A DNA stretch of 64,000 bases from Sycobia sp. Sy_11 (GCA_018907035.1 JACCIC010000028.1:2139501-2203500); one strand, 5' to 3'. Shown: positions 50,904 through 64,000, counted from the first letter of the stretch. The notes: generated by a model not told the origin, from the letters alone. Numbers and translations are program-made.

Positions 50904-53441
50904 GGTGGATTCAGAGAGCGCGAATCGTTTGGTTTTCCCAAAGGAGCGTGAAATTAAATTCCCCCAGTTCGTCCTCCTTCGTCGCTCGTTTGATTTTCGC
51001 TCGGCGCCCTTGAAGACCCGTTGAAAATGGCACGGGAGCAAAAAGCGGGACGAGGAAGAGCGAGAGATCGCGCCGGTGGGGGGGGGGAGGGAAGGGTAAC
51101 TAAAGAGACAGAAAGACGGGGGAGGGGGCATTGTCGTTGACCCGTGCGCTCGCTTGCCTCGAGCTTTGTTTTATGCCTCGAGTTCTCCGCCGCTTTTTTT
51201 CCGCTCCCCGCTCACTTCATTCCATGGCAACCGCCGCGGCCGCTGTCGGGGCGCTGCGCTTTACTGTTGCTCTTACACTTGAAAAGCATTCCCAGGCGCA
51301 TATTTTGGAAAGAGATATTCCAGCGAGGACGTCCCTCGCTTCCTTTGCGCCACGATAAGTATGTTACTTTCGCCGTTCTGTTTGTCATTGACGATGCTTT
51401 TAAAAGACAATCTGAAGGCTGCTAAATTTAGCGGCGGAAAATAGAAGAGCCGAGAAGCACGAGTTGTTTACTTCTTTTTGTCGATCGCCTCCCTTCGAGC
51501 AACTCAGATTCTTTATCTCTGTTTTTTTCTTCTTTTCTTTTCCTCCGAACGCTCCATTTTAAACTTACTGCTCTGCATTTGTCTCGGATTCATTATCGCC
51601 CAATGGCAATGAAACAGTCTATAACTGCTCTCTATTATTTCCTAACATTGCTGTATTCAAAGCTAAGCGTACAATTAACATTTAAATTATTTAATAGATC
51701 GCAAATATCTCGATTATACGAGCGTTTCATTAACCATTGACGCATAATAATACTATATTATTCATCTGGAAATTCACTGAATATATCATTCGATGGATAA
51801 TATTTGGAGCAAATGAAATGGAAATGTCTTAATCTAAATTTCTATTTAATCATAATAAATTTTGCAATTATTGCGTTAAGTATCCTACGCACGTTCACAT
51901 AGCCGCCCACACGCGGACGCACAATCCACTTTCGTTTGGAATTGCAGGCCATTCCTTTTTTCACTTCTCGCGTGATTTAAGTCACTTTCTTCTTATCTCT
52001 GCTAAACCCTCTACCTTTCGCCCACCTCCCCATTTCTTTCTTCTCCTTCTGGCAAGTAATTAAACTTTTTCAATTACACGTTACAATTTTCACTGCCATC
52101 CCTGTCTTGCTACAATTTTTCTTCTTCTCGCCCCGCGACTTGCGAAAACGCCTCTTCTTCGCGCACCCGATCTCCGCGAGGGACGTCTTTCCGTTCGGTT
52201 TCCGCGACTGAAAGTCAGCGCGCTCGAGCAGAAATTTCTACGGGGCTGATTTTCTTCTGCTTTTATGCCCCTTAGATCTGGTAAGATTGTCGAATGAAAG
52301 ATACGAGGCGTCATAGTGCGTTCTTATAAATTCCGAGATCTTTAGAAATCCAAGATTTGTTCAACTTTGCCTTTGCGGCGCGAAATGAATCTATTGCTAA
52401 AATCGGCTGTGAAAAAAATGTCGCGAGCGATAGAAATGTAGCGCATTACCCACGTGCCTAAAAAAAACACAAAAATGCTCGAAAAAACATTGGATAGCGC
52501 AATTCCAGCAATCCAAATGTTTTTATAGTCCATCTTTATTCCACGAAAGGTCAAAGTGCCCCAGTTGCTCGCATTCTCCATACGGTTTTACTTTCGAGCC
52601 AGTGCCTTCCGCTCGCGAGGCGGTGCATCCGCGCTTCGCTTCGCTTCTCGTTTCCGCGACCCCCGCCTCCCCACCCTCCTTGGCCCGATTTCGTAGGCTA
52701 AACGCGTTCCCATCGCTCCGAACGCATAAGCGCGGAGCTTTCGTCCCGTTGCTCTTGCCGGAGGCCAAATTTATTCCCGCGCGACTCCACCATACGCCCC
52801 TCTCAAGCCCGAGCCACCTTTTCCTGCCTGGTCGCGCGGCGCGCGAACCCCGGCTCGCATTCGCAAGGCGGCATTCTTCCTCCGCCGTCCGCGACGTCTC
52901 GTCGGAGCCGATGAGTCGAAAAAAGCACAAGATAGATGCCGTGGCGCGTATCCCCGAGGAGGAGATGCGGATGAGGAGGAGGAGGAGGTGGGTGTCTAGG
53001 AGGATGGCGCAAGAACAGGGAGAAAACCCGCTGACGACGAAGGGGTTGCGCGAGGTCGGGGATTGTTGATGAGGGGTAGGGCGCGGGGGCGGGAGGGGGG
53101 TGGAAAGACGAGGACTGCTCTACTGACAGGTAGATGGATCGTAGTAGGGAAAAAGCTCGAGCGGGACACGTCTTTTCGCGATCTCGGAAGTGGACGAAAT
53201 TGGAGGAGATGCGCGCCCGATGTGTGTGCGACCTTAACGCGCCCGCGTTCAGCCTAAAAGCACCATAGGCGTGTATTCGCGGAGAGGAGGGGGGTGGGGG
53301 ATTTTGGACGCGGCGGAAGTTTCATTTGCGCGCGGGCTCCTCGAGCGAGCCACCGAGCTTTCCCACACATTTGGGACGGGGGATCGTCGGCGCGATAGAG
53401 CCCTCCGTCTCTCGGCGCGAAGCGTGCAGGGTATCGCGTTA

Positions 53442-53459
53442 CGCGCGCGCGCGCGCGCC
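53442..53459. repeat. (CG)n run
   Basis: Alternating C/G tract within a CpG-rich block. Confidence 0.9.
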
Positions 53460-55645
53460 AAACGCGACATCGGAGCACCGGACCGATGCCCAGAGGATCG
53501 AATGGCAATCGGTCATTGGCGCTTGCCGTACGCCACGCGTAACTCAATAGTCTACATTTATACGGCGCGCACTGCGCACTTTCCAGCCGGAGAGCGGGGT
53601 ATACAAGGTTTGTAATAATAGAGCGATATATCTCCCTCGGTATTCGGGCTCGCTTGCCGGGCTTGCTATATAATACGTATATTTATTGAATGAGGCAATT
53701 GTCCGAAATCTACTAATTTAACGCGCATCTAAGACTGCAGTCGCGTATCGATAAAATTTCGAATTCGATGAAATTGTAGAATCGATGCCGCCCAATCTTG
53801 CCAATGACGTGCCCTTACATTTTGTTCTTGTTTTTTTTTTTTTTTGCTTTTTTTTTTTGCTTTTGAACAAGCGTCGCCAAATGTACGACAAGCACGAAAA
53901 TTCGCTCTCGCGGAATATGCGCCGGGACGCCTAATTTTTCGCCTAATTCTTTCCCGAGTCGCCAAAAAAGTGCCGGGCGTACGAGGCCGCTGGGCAGAGC
54001 TCATTAACGCAATGCCGGGATCCCGGGGCATGCTCGCATTTTTCTCGCGCTACTTTTATAATTAAATGCGATACGCGGGAAAGAAGCAGGCGGAAGGAAA
54101 AACCGGCCGGCGCCCACGTACGCGGAGCCGGTGAGGACAACGCGTGCATCGAATTTTCAAAGTTTGATGGTGTTTTTCACGTGGCCCTTCTGCCCCATAT
54201 CAGATTAAATCTTTCCGTTCTCTTCTCCTCGACCCTCTCCCCCAACCAGTTACAGCCCAGCTCCCGTCCCTCTTTGCGTATCTCATTAGCTTTTTCGCGA
54301 TATGCTAATCTCGCTTACAAAAAGTATTTACGTCGCGCGGGCGCGCTTCAAGGACGCGTGCACGCCAAAGGGAAATTAAACTGAAAAATTTCAATCTTGT
54401 TAGATCAAAGTCTCGGTTCAAAGGAGACTGGGAGCTTTATTTCTAAGTGAGCGATCGCGACGGACATGTTCAAAAAAATATATCAATTTTCGCAAAAGGG
54501 AGGAAAAATCTATTTTTTCTTTTTTTTTTTCACAAGCCAACGGGCTTGCTTGAGGCTCGACCTTTTGGTCCGCTTGCTGACGAATATTGAGATTTATTTA
54601 TCTATACCTTTTATATTTGTAATAACAATACAATCTTGTTAAAAATACAACCATAACCAAATTGAAGATAAGTCGTTTTTGAATATTGAGTAAATATATA
54701 ATTTTAAGAAATTAAAATTCCATTTGCATTTTACATTGATCGACTATTATCCAAAAGGTAAGATTAATTATTGGAAAAAAATATCTGAAATTTTATTGGA
54801 AGAAAGATTTATTAATTTTGCTTCAATTAAGCGCAGATTTAATTTAATTAAAAGCATATGTAATTAGATAATAGTGAAAGTTTAATTAAATTGAAAGTAA
54901 CTAAATATAGTATTCCAAATCAATATAGTACTTGCAAAAAAAGTTGCAAACATATTTGTTCTTCTTTCAATTGAAGGTACTAGAACATTACGTACACTAC
55001 CCTTTTTTTATTATTATATCATATTAAATAATTATTATTTTGCAATAATATTTTGGCATAATGAACGGGAGAATGAAAAATTTATAATAATAGATTATTG
55101 TTTAGAATGTCGAAAACATAGTTTTTATAATTCGAAATATATATTATAATACATACACATATAATGATAAAAAAATTAATGACAGAGTTACAATAATTTT
55201 TTCAGTTTGTTTATTGTGTACCTAATGACGCAATTTCATCTTTCTATCAACGTGAACCATTGCCTGAAAAAAAAGAAATTTTTTTCTCAAAAATTAATAA
55301 AAAAAGCTGTAACTGAATTTTACGACTTTCCGCATATAAATGTCATATACAGACGGTGTATATTTTGAAATTTTATTTTCTTTTTTAATTGAGCTTCAAA
55401 ACGTAGCGTCATAAAAATACTTTAATTCATTCAGAACGAGGGTGTGACTTCTTTACCTAATGATTTCACATATTGTACGTAGTGAATGCAAAATCATTTT
55501 CCGAGAACACGCAACTTGTGCAAAAAGTACCTGTACATATATACAGGATTGATTTTGACCGGTCGCCATGGCAACCGCCCTATCACTGCGAGCGAACTGC
55601 GTGAACGCGCCGGCCCACACTCGAGCGCGCATTATGTGTATACGT

Positions 55646-55663
55646 GCGCGCGCGCGCGCGCGC
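55646..55663. repeat. (GC)n run
   Basis: Alternating G/C tract next to TATGTGTATACGT-like alternating purine-pyrimidine sequence. Confidence 0.9.
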
Positions 55664-56584
55664 ATAGTGTTGTCAGCTCTTCGTCAATGTGACGCAAGCG
55701 CCCGGTAATAAGTAATGGGATTAGAATACTGAAATAGAATAGAAATAGGTATTTCCGATGCTGCAGCGAGGTTGCACGAGCGCGGGCGCGCGCTCGGAGA
55801 ATTTGCAATTTCACTGCCCTCTTCTCCTCTTCACCCGTCGCCCCCCCCTCCTCTACCAATGCGCATTTCCTACACTCGTCTCTGGCGAAACGGCGATCCG
55901 AGTTCCGTTTCTTCTTTTTTCGCTTCGCTTTCGTCCGCACGATTCAAGCCTATTTCTCTGGCAATACCTCTTTGTATATACACATATACTTATTCCCGTT
56001 CCGCACAGGACGACTCGAACAGCGAGTCCGTTGTACGCCTGCTCCGATAAGCCTTGGAATTCCGTCATAATTCCCATCGCGCTTCCAGCGTTTTCGTCCG
56101 CAATCGCACCGATGACTCCCGTCGCGGCTTCGAACGCGAGGCCGGCTCACGAGCAGCGCGAGACCGCCGCCGCACTCCCCGCCCTCTCGCCTCAATAATG
56201 CACGAGCCGGCGTCTTGAGCTTCGTCGCCGTATCCTCCCGCCCGGCCCGACCGAGTTCGCCCCGAGATTGTCGCGCACCGCGCAAAAAGTCGAAGCAGAA
56301 AAAAGCAGATAGATCTCTCGGTCCGCATCGCTCACGGCGTCGCGTCGCCTCGCCCCACCCCGCACAGTCCCCGCCGTCGCCGCGCACGTGTGTCGCAGTA
56401 AATAACAAAGTGACGCGATCAATCCGTGAGAGCGAGCGCTGCTACGTGTCGATGAGGAGAGACGTCGGGGCCGCTGCGACGAGCGCTCCTCCGCCCTTCG
56501 TCCCCCGAAAGACGCTAAGTCGGATCGGGGCTTGGCCCCGTGCCATCTCTTCAATAAGTGCGACACTGCCTTCCGCACCTCTCT

Positions 56585-56590
<6 letters not shown>

Positions 56591-56628
<38 letters not shown>
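56591..56628. repeat. (TC)n microsatellite
   Basis: 38-base TC array. Confidence 0.94.
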
Positions 56629-56631
<3 letters not shown>

Positions 56632-58902
56632 CTCTCCCTCTCTGCCTGTCTCTGCCTCTGTCTCCGTTCGGAGATGGGGGATGAGGAGCGCGCGGCACTG
56701 ATTGCAGTACACTTCTGCCAATTTTCTAAATTAGAGAAAAATCCTTAGCTGGCCCCTCCCTTGTATATACGCCGACGAAGGCCTTCAGCGTCTCCGCCTC
56801 GATGAGAGAAACGCGTCTCTGTACGTGTGCGTCCGTACGTGCGCGCGTCTGCCCAATATATACGCTCGTTCGTCGGATTACTTTTTTTCCGCTCACCCTC
56901 GAGCGCTGCTTGCATTCCACTTTAGAGGGAATGTATAATGCCGTCGGATTGCGCGGCCTGGCGCCTCCTCCCGTAGAGAGATGAATAAGGGATGCGGCGC
57001 GCGGGCGCGCGCTTGCCGGAGTTCCCCGACCCGGGCTCTGGGGGGGCGGGGTTATGGCATAATCGCGGGCGATGTAACGTCGCGCGTCTTGGGCGGCGGG
57101 GCTTTCGATTACAGCGCGATCGGGATTTTTTTTTTTTTTTGCACCTCGGTTTTGATCGACGACCGTCGCGGCGCGACGCAATCAGTTCCGACGAACGGGA
57201 CGACGTTTACGCTCGACGTATCAAATACCTCTTACGGAGGCGGAAAGAATTGCCGCTGTCCTTTCGGTTTTTACGAAATTAAATATTTCAGCATGATTTT
57301 TGAAGGGCGCGAGAGGAGAGGAGACTGGAGGAGCGGATGGATTATTCGACTGTTACGCCGCTTTACGTGTAGCTATATTCCGTGTACAAATGAAAATCTC
57401 GTTTGCCACAATCCCTTTCTCGTTCCATAGCGTCTCTTCACACGCTCGGGGCAATTCCGCGCTTTTACTTTCGGCCTTGCTCGCGGTACTCCACTTCCCC
57501 CCTTCTTTCTTCTCTTTCTTTTGCTCTTCCCTTCTTCTTTTTCTTCCTATTTTTTTTTATTTTAATAATGTTTTTCGAACAGCTCGATCTGCGCGAGGGG
57601 TCCCACGCCCATTTGTCAATGTTTCCTCGACGTTTTCATATTCCGCTTTTCAAGATGAATTTTAATTTCACAATGGGCAATAAATCCTCGAGTGGTTAAT
57701 ATCGCCGTCGGGAACTTCAACGTTCGCGGGCCACGTTAACTTTTACAGGCACTTTTGAAACCTTTTACTCCGATTGGTTCTGCATCTTTTTCCCCTGTCC
57801 TCCTGGCATACCTCCCGTCTCTAGTAGTCTGTAGTATCCTTTGCCCATTTTTTTTTTTCGTAACAAAGTGAAAGTCATACGATTGATCTGACGTCGATAG
57901 TCCGCAGACAGCTGTGGATATTAATTTTATGAGCCATCGAAAAAAGCGATAGGGTTATAGCGAAAAAGAGAAGAGAATCTCTCGCATTTATATTCAATTT
58001 TTGAAATTGTATAATCCATCCAGTGAGTGTCGCGCAAGTAATTTGTACCGACTAAAATTTTAAGCTGGCCCGGAATCCAAAATAATATTTTGAATCTAAG
58101 ATATAATCGATATATTTAAAGAGAGACAATGTCGCCACGGAGTCAGGAACTGGCGCTAAGCTAAGCGTATAAATAAATTCTGTTTACAACGCATTAGGTG
58201 GCTTAACGCGAGAAATAAATTATCGATCCGCGCGAACGTCTAACTCAGTACACACCTGATATTAGCAGTTATAGACTTCTACAGGAAGGTATCTCATGCA
58301 AACCGCGTATGCGTATAGAGAGCAGAAGAGAGAAAGGAGAGAGAGAGAGAGAGAGAGGGAATGCACCGGCGGATCGATTTATGCCTCGCGGCTGGATTCG
58401 ACTCTCAAACACGTCGTTCGATAAAATGTGTACCCGAAAAAAAAAGCAACAAAATAGCTTTGACTGGTGAAAAAAAAAATCGAAAATAAAGGAAGGGGTG
58501 CCGGGCGGCGAGAGGCGGGGTGGGGAGGGGCGGTGGGGTAAGCGAAAGAGAGAACCAATGCGAAGATTCCAGCTTTAGATAAATTCTGCAGAGCCTCGCG
58601 ATTTATACGGGATATCCAATCACCCGAGATTTCCGCGCGTTGTTTAGCCCCGCGAGCTTTTTTTTTTTTTACGCGCGTGCACGTGTGTACGCAAACGAGC
58701 TTCCGCGGAGCTATTAAAATATATAAGGCCGTCGGTGTGGCGCGCGCGGGAAAGGGATCGGAGTGCACGGGGCTAACAAAACAAGCTGATAAAAAATTCA
58801 GGACGGAATGGCAGGGGGCAGAGAACGGGAGACCGTGAGGAGAGGGGGCGGGGCGCGCATCGATACATCGATAGCCGACGAGAGCGTGTATTTCGTGTTT
58901 TT

Positions 58903-58906
<4 letters not shown>

Positions 58907-58941
<35 letters not shown>
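58907..58941. repeat. (AT)n microsatellite
   Basis: 35-base AT array followed by ACAT-type repeats. Confidence 0.95.
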
Positions 58942-58947
<6 letters not shown>

Positions 58948-59720
58948 CATACATATACGTACGATATGTTATTATTACGAAAGTAATTGACGCGCGCGCG
59001 AGCGCATAGCAGGCGAAATTTTTTTCCCGGCCGCGCCCAAAATTAATATTCACGCGAGCGAGACATAGGGATAGGGGAAAAAGAGACGTGGGGTGGAGGG
59101 GAGATAGAGAAATACCTTTTCCCGACGGTTTTGTAATTAGGATTTTAATTATTGCCCCGCTCTTCCGGCCGTGGCGACGCGCAGAGGGGGTGCTCCCTCT
59201 ATAGGACGCGCCATTAATTTCCTCCCGCGCGAACTCATTGCACACGCGACGAATAAATTGCAAAACAGTAAAATCTCCAGGCGTAGATGTAGGAGGGGGA
59301 GGGACGAGGAGTGGCGGACGTCGCCGTTTGAGCAGGCGGAGCCCTAGGAATCCGAGTGGCCGATCCCGACCTTAACTGTCCCCGCGCCGCGCGCCCTCGC
59401 GGAACAGATTGACCCGACGTAAGATCCAACTTTGTAAATGACTTCGCCGGGACAATTGCGCGAACTCGCCCGAAAAGTATGGAGGGTAGATTTATCGGGC
59501 CAATTCCTTTCGCTGGAAACGCGCGCGTGCCGTACGGGGGATAATTTCGCGGATATTCGCACCGGGGGCCCCTTTGACTTAATGTCGACTGGATCTTAAT
59601 CATTGCCGGGCATCTTTCATTCTCGATCGCTCGTTTGGGGGAAGAAAAAATTTTAGCCGAGTTCATCCGCGAACTTTTGAATTTCCTAGTCGAGGCGCTA
59701 GAAGTTATTGCCGAGGTGTG

Positions 59721-62700
59721 CATTTTTTATAGAAAAAATTCTTAACGATATTATTTTAATATCGATACGTGGATTAAATTTTCATTTGCTGAATAGTACG
59801 AAGGCATTAATTATACAAGTGCGTCAAGTGAAATACTAAACTGCGAGGGTTATTTTAAGAGTTTATTTTAGAATTGAGATAAGACAACTTTTATCGTTAT
59901 TGATTTTTAAAATAGGCTTTAAAATTGAACAAATTCTATCAGAGCTCGGAAATATGAATAAGAGCCAAATTGTGATCTTGTCGTATAAAAAATTTCTTTA
60001 TCTTTAAATTGAGGCATTGTCTTGGAGGATCGATTGGCCATTTTCAATATGATGAACACCGGCTGCAAAGTCCAATCAATTCTACCTATTAAATCCTCAA
60101 GGATGCTCCCAATGGTATCCCCGGTTTATGATCTCGACCCGGTAAGCGGAAACTTCTTTACGGGCATTTGTTTCCAATTCAACAAAATGCGCGGAACTGT
60201 ATCTTAACTTCGATTTATACATGCAAACTTCTTTTATTAAAGACTCTCAACTTTATTGAATCGAGTTCTCTGCGTCGCTCCAAAGTGGCTGTGAAGCCTG
60301 CGAATCTTGATTAATAAATAACATTCGAAAAGTTCCGTTTATTCCTATTTCCATGCACTTTCATTCCCATTTTATTATAAATGCCTCGCCCATTCTTATT
60401 ATTAATCGCAATATTTTACATATAACATTTCTATAAATGAGAAAATCGATGTGTGAAATCAGCTCATTCTCTCATTTATCTTACATTCACGGCACTCAAG
60501 AGTGCATTTGAACGCATTTTAAGATAAGAATCAATGGAAAAGTATTCATCTGCTTCTTCTACCGGATTCAGCGACGTGAATATAACCGGAGCTGATGGAA
60601 TGATTCAAAAAGCTCGAATATGATGGGAGTGTAGCGAGAAGAGTGAAACTCTCTGCATTTATAGCAGATTTATAGCTGATCTAAATGTATAGCAGACAGT
60701 TGAATTTCGTACTATCCGTCAAATTTAAAGCATCGCTGGTACTGATTCGACCTCCCAAAAATTTTAGAATTAAGAAAACTTTCGGAAGCAGGTTTTTTAT
60801 AATTTTTTTATGCATAAAATCTTTTTCAGATTTTAAAATATACAGACGTGAAAATCACCTTAAACAAATATCTCTACAATTTGTCAAAACGAGAGATGAA
60901 AATATTGATTTACAGTTATGATGTCAAATTTATTTACAGATTTTAACAGGTTTCAAATATAGAATAATTATTCACCTTTCTGAAATTGAAATTTTGCGAA
61001 TTTTTAAATTTACACAAATTTCTGAATTATTGAAATATGCTCATGTTTCAACAGAAATTGCATTATAATTATTCTACAAGGGAATAAGTAATCAGAAAAC
61101 CGGCATTGATGTTTTTTTTCATAAATAACAACGAATAATAAACTATTAAATATTTTTTTTTAATTAATTCTAAATTGTGTTTTGATATTGGCAAAAACGC
61201 GAAAATTTTTGCTACTGGAATGGTTTATGAATTTATTAATAATAAATACTTAAAAAGACTAGTCCTCTGAAAAATTTACTAAAAATAGTTAGGAAAAATT
61301 AATACTACCGTGATTCAAGTAGTCTTAATTTGAAAAATGTAAATTCGTCAAATAGATAAATACCCACTTCAGAATAGCTACAGTAAATTTATTTCAAAGT
61401 TTATCTAACAAATCTAAGAACTACCTGAACTAATTTTTATTCAAAAAAAAAAATAAAATAAAATAAAAAAGAGATTGTTCATGGATCTAAGTTTATGCAT
61501 ACGTGTATTCATAATCGATAATGGAAATTGCCTGCTGTCCAGCTCAGCCCCCAGCCGAGAAATTAATTATACTTGAGCCGAGAAATAAAGTAAAAAGTGT
61601 CCCGGAGAGGTGGCCGACATGCAGCCCCGGGTTTTCTTCCATTTGTGCGCGATGCGCCATTAATATGCGGGTCAGAAAAGTGGAAGGTAATAGGTAAAGA
61701 AGAAACGAGGATGGAGGGGCGGGGGAGGATGATGCGGAGCAGTTCAAAATAAGAGAAACGCAAGATGAAAAGAGAACAACAGTCGAAAGTGAATAGCGCT
61801 GGAGCTTTAACTTGACCCACGATAAAAAAAAAAACGCAAACGAGTTCGGCATCTGCTTTACTTTACCGAAGCTCCCAAGATGCATTTCTGCCATTATTTG
61901 AATTTAAAATTTTTACTGAACAGCGGCGAGTTTTTGTTTCATCTTTTTAGAATAAACAAGTAGACAAATAAAACTTTGTAGTTGTAATAAATTACCCTGA
62001 AAGTTTATTATTCTTTTTCGTTATAAAAAGCACCTTCGGCCTCACTGTATCAATTCTACACTTTTTGCAAAATTATGGTTGTAAATTTGCCGTTTGAAAT
62101 TCTGATTTCAATTCTCTATCTATAGATAAATTTTCATTATTATGATTTTACCATAATGAATTATGATTTACGTATGTAAATTCAACCGTATATTTTAAAA
62201 ATAGATAATAATAGCGGTTTATTTGATGTACATCTGTATTACGATACATAGTAGATTAATAAAACAATACTGCATAAAACAATGGATGCGCAAATCAATT
62301 CTTATAATTTCGATTATTAAGTAATCCATGCTTTTCATGATTATTTTTCGAATAAAAGTACATAGAACTTCGCTCGTTTCGCGCGATTAACAAGTTTCGC
62401 GGATGTATCTGATTGCACGGTCCAATGTCGATTGAAATCTGTTTTAGCCCGACACGAAGCTCACCGTCGAGGGGAAAAAATCGATTCTCCACTGTGTATG
62501 AGGGGTATGTGATTTCAATTTGCTGTTTTGCCCCAGCTCCTACCCCCCCCCCCCCAATTTGAGTCCCCTTCGAACGCAGCGCACTTAAGGGAAACTCGCG
62601 CAAACTACGGTATTATTTTAATCCCTCAAACGAAATTAAAATCAGATTACCGAAACTTGGCGTTTTCAACGATCGATGTACTAAAGTCTTGTCCTTCGCC

Positions 62701-64000
62701 ACGCGGGCAATAGAAAAAACTGATCGAAAGCACATCAAGAGCTCTCCACGGGATTCGCTTATTAGTAGGATTGTATTGCTGATCGGGGCGACCAATGCAT
62801 CGGGACAGCTACGGAAGGACGTAGACGAGTTGTCACCGGCATGAAACACCTCTTGCGCTCGTTCGATTAAGCTATATCGAACTAGAATTACCAATGAACA
62901 CCCCGCGCGCACAACTTATAAACAACTTGATTTTTAACTTGTTCAATTTTACGAGAGTTAAATTAAAGCCTACTTAAATGTCGTTTGCTTAATTATGGCA
63001 GGTGCATGAATATAGGCGTGCGGAATAATACTTTTCTACATAAGTGGCTATCGAGGAGGACCAAGAAACGCCGATGATAAAGTAGAAAGGACTCGTTGCT
63101 GTGGAAAGTTAAGAGGTACCCATTCAACTTGTATATTTAACTACTAAACACTTCATATACAGTTGGAATTCTCTTTGTCCACTGTGATATTCTTCTCGTC
63201 ATTCTTCTATATGTCAAAAGGAAATAATAATGCAATATAGCGTTGCTCTCAAATAGAAGATTTCACAATAAAATAAGAAAAACAAAGGCATTATATATGC
63301 CAAGAATATACAAAACAAGTTCTATTAGTGAGTTTTACTTTTTAAACTTTAATAATGTGTGAAAGCGAATTTTTCGATTATTCGCAGAGTTCTCTTCTAT
63401 AAATGAACGCGCGCAAACGTTTATTCGAAAAAAATCATTTCATTCATTTGAAATGAGACTCGTACGGAAATAGTTAATAATAATACGTAACACGCAATTA
63501 CTGGCTATGCAATATTTTCGGTTAGTTAAATGAGTTGTAATTTGTTGTTTTCTTTAAAATTTCTGTCCTATTGTAATTATACATTAAATGTAGTCAATTT
63601 TCATCAGAAGAATTAATTTAAATTAAAAAAAGTGCAGCCGCTGGCACGAAAGTATAAAACCGAAGCTTACCGCTAGAATGCCGCCTAACGAATCCTCTTT
63701 AATTAGCGAAACCAACCACCACGATGATACTCGTTGATATCGTAAACCCGGGGCTGTTTCGAAATCACGCGGCCGCGAAGGATTTTACAATGGGCCGCAC
63801 GTCGTAATTGACTACGATTGTGTTCGCCACCGTGGCGAGGGTCCCGGCATATATATATAGATATAAAGGGAAAGGGAAACTCACTTATATTGTTCTTGTC
63901 AATCAGCGGTTCTGTGTTCGCTAGTTCGGTAGTTTTTGCCCGATTGATTTAACGCGGTATTCGAATTAGAAGCGACATCTTTAAATATTCGCTGCTGCCC
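59721..64000. other. AT-rich right end of the window
   Basis: Mostly AT-rich to about 63640 with a C run at about 62541-62554, then more balanced sequence to the edge. Short open frames show no recognisable domain. No signal-peptide exon was found here. Confidence 0.55.

Larger units (their letters stand above)
47811..55540. other. Mixed intron sequence with GC-rich blocks at about 49.65-51.4 and 52.6-54.2 kb
   Basis: GC-rich blocks are separated by AT-richer stretches, the most AT-rich at about 54450-55500. It contains CT and AT arrays (47966-47999, 48902-48924, 49127-49175) and a CG run (53442-53459). A promoter-like plus-strand block near 50250-50480 is discussed as a finding. No coding gene is supported. 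Confidence 0.5.
55541..59720. other. GC-rich to mixed sequence with several arrays
   Basis: CpG-rich at about 55560-57200 and 58480-59700. It includes a CG run (55646-55663), a (CT)n array (56591-56628), a (GA)n run (58337-58357) and a (TA)n array (58907-58941). Frames of 150-180 codons near 56 kb overlap on both strands and look like composition artefacts. Confidence 0.5.
32252..64000. other. Upstream intron or 5' region (at least 31.7 kb) with no recognised exon
   Basis: The first visible exon starts mid-codon, so coding sequence must exist upstream. I searched the minus strand for an N-terminal Ig domain (W, then D-x-G-x-Y-x-C) or a signal peptide with a donor and found none. The region alternates between GC-rich and AT-rich blocks and carries many dinucleotide arrays. 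It is best read as one very long intron, possibly including non-coding 5' exons. A small or divergent exon could have been missed by eye. Confidence 0.6.

Noticed and set aside
55950..57181. Frames of 150-180 codons near 56 kb
   Set aside because: They rely on (TC)n/(GA)n arrays and high GC. Both strands are open and no motif is recognised.
60022..60207. 61-codon plus-strand frame followed by a GTAAG
   Set aside because: Short, AT-rich surroundings, no family signal; the donor match is expected by chance.
63669..63780. Minus-strand open stretch ending at a GTAAGC-like donor near the right edge
   Set aside because: It has no start codon, a stop a short way upstream, and no Ig or signal-peptide character, so it is not taken as the missing first exon.
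63850..63960. TATATATAGATATAAAG motif as a possible plus-strand promoter
   Set aside because: The TATA-like string is part of a short AT repeat, and there is no downstream gene in view to support it.

Overview
The window looks like part of an insect nuclear genome, most likely a hymenopteran such as a parasitoid wasp or ant. This is an inference from the mix of CpG-rich blocks and very AT-rich blocks, the many (TA)n, (GA)n/(CT)n and (GT)n arrays, the long introns, and an insect-type neuronal/muscle immunoglobulin-superfamily (IgSF) protein. Nothing bacterial, viral or plasmid-like was seen. Species cannot be fixed from this sequence alone.

I can support one gene, on the minus strand. Eleven coding exons lie between 32251 and 640. 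Each has an AG acceptor and a GT donor, and all eleven join in one continuous reading frame of about 809 residues. They encode eight consecutive Ig-like domains, called here Ig2 to Ig9 on the inference that an N-terminal Ig1 and signal peptide lie upstream. The first three domains are each split over two exons. The last five are each encoded by a single exon with phase 1 at both ends. The best family label is a cell-surface adhesion receptor of the sidestep / neuromusculin / nephrin type. Eight visible Ig domains exceeds the five of canonical Sidestep, so a neuromusculin-like or nephrin-like protein is more likely, but no orthologue is assigned. The signal peptide, the first Ig domain, and any FN3, transmembrane or cytoplasmic part are not visible. 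The 5' end is probably beyond 64000 and the 3' end below position 1.

Layout: 1-639 is intron after the last visible exon. 640-7976 is the compact part, with seven exons and introns of about 0.6-1.3 kb. 7977-32251 holds four exons separated by introns of 2.8, 7.2, 13.4 and 0.24 kb. 32252-64000 is at least 31.7 kb with no recognisable exon on the minus strand and no convincing gene on the plus strand. It is a mosaic of GC/CpG-rich blocks and AT-rich blocks with microsatellites, one LTR-like segment near 38.6-39.0 kb and one promoter-like block near 50.25-50.48 kb.

The open frames in GC-rich blocks (around 13, 27, 45, 50, 53 and 56 kb) overlap on both strands, have biased composition and carry no domain signal, so I treat them as chance. 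I found no tRNA, rRNA, CRISPR array or transposon coding sequence. The most notable signals are the regular exon-module architecture, the extra paired cysteines in three Ig domains, and dinucleotide arrays just upstream of several acceptors.
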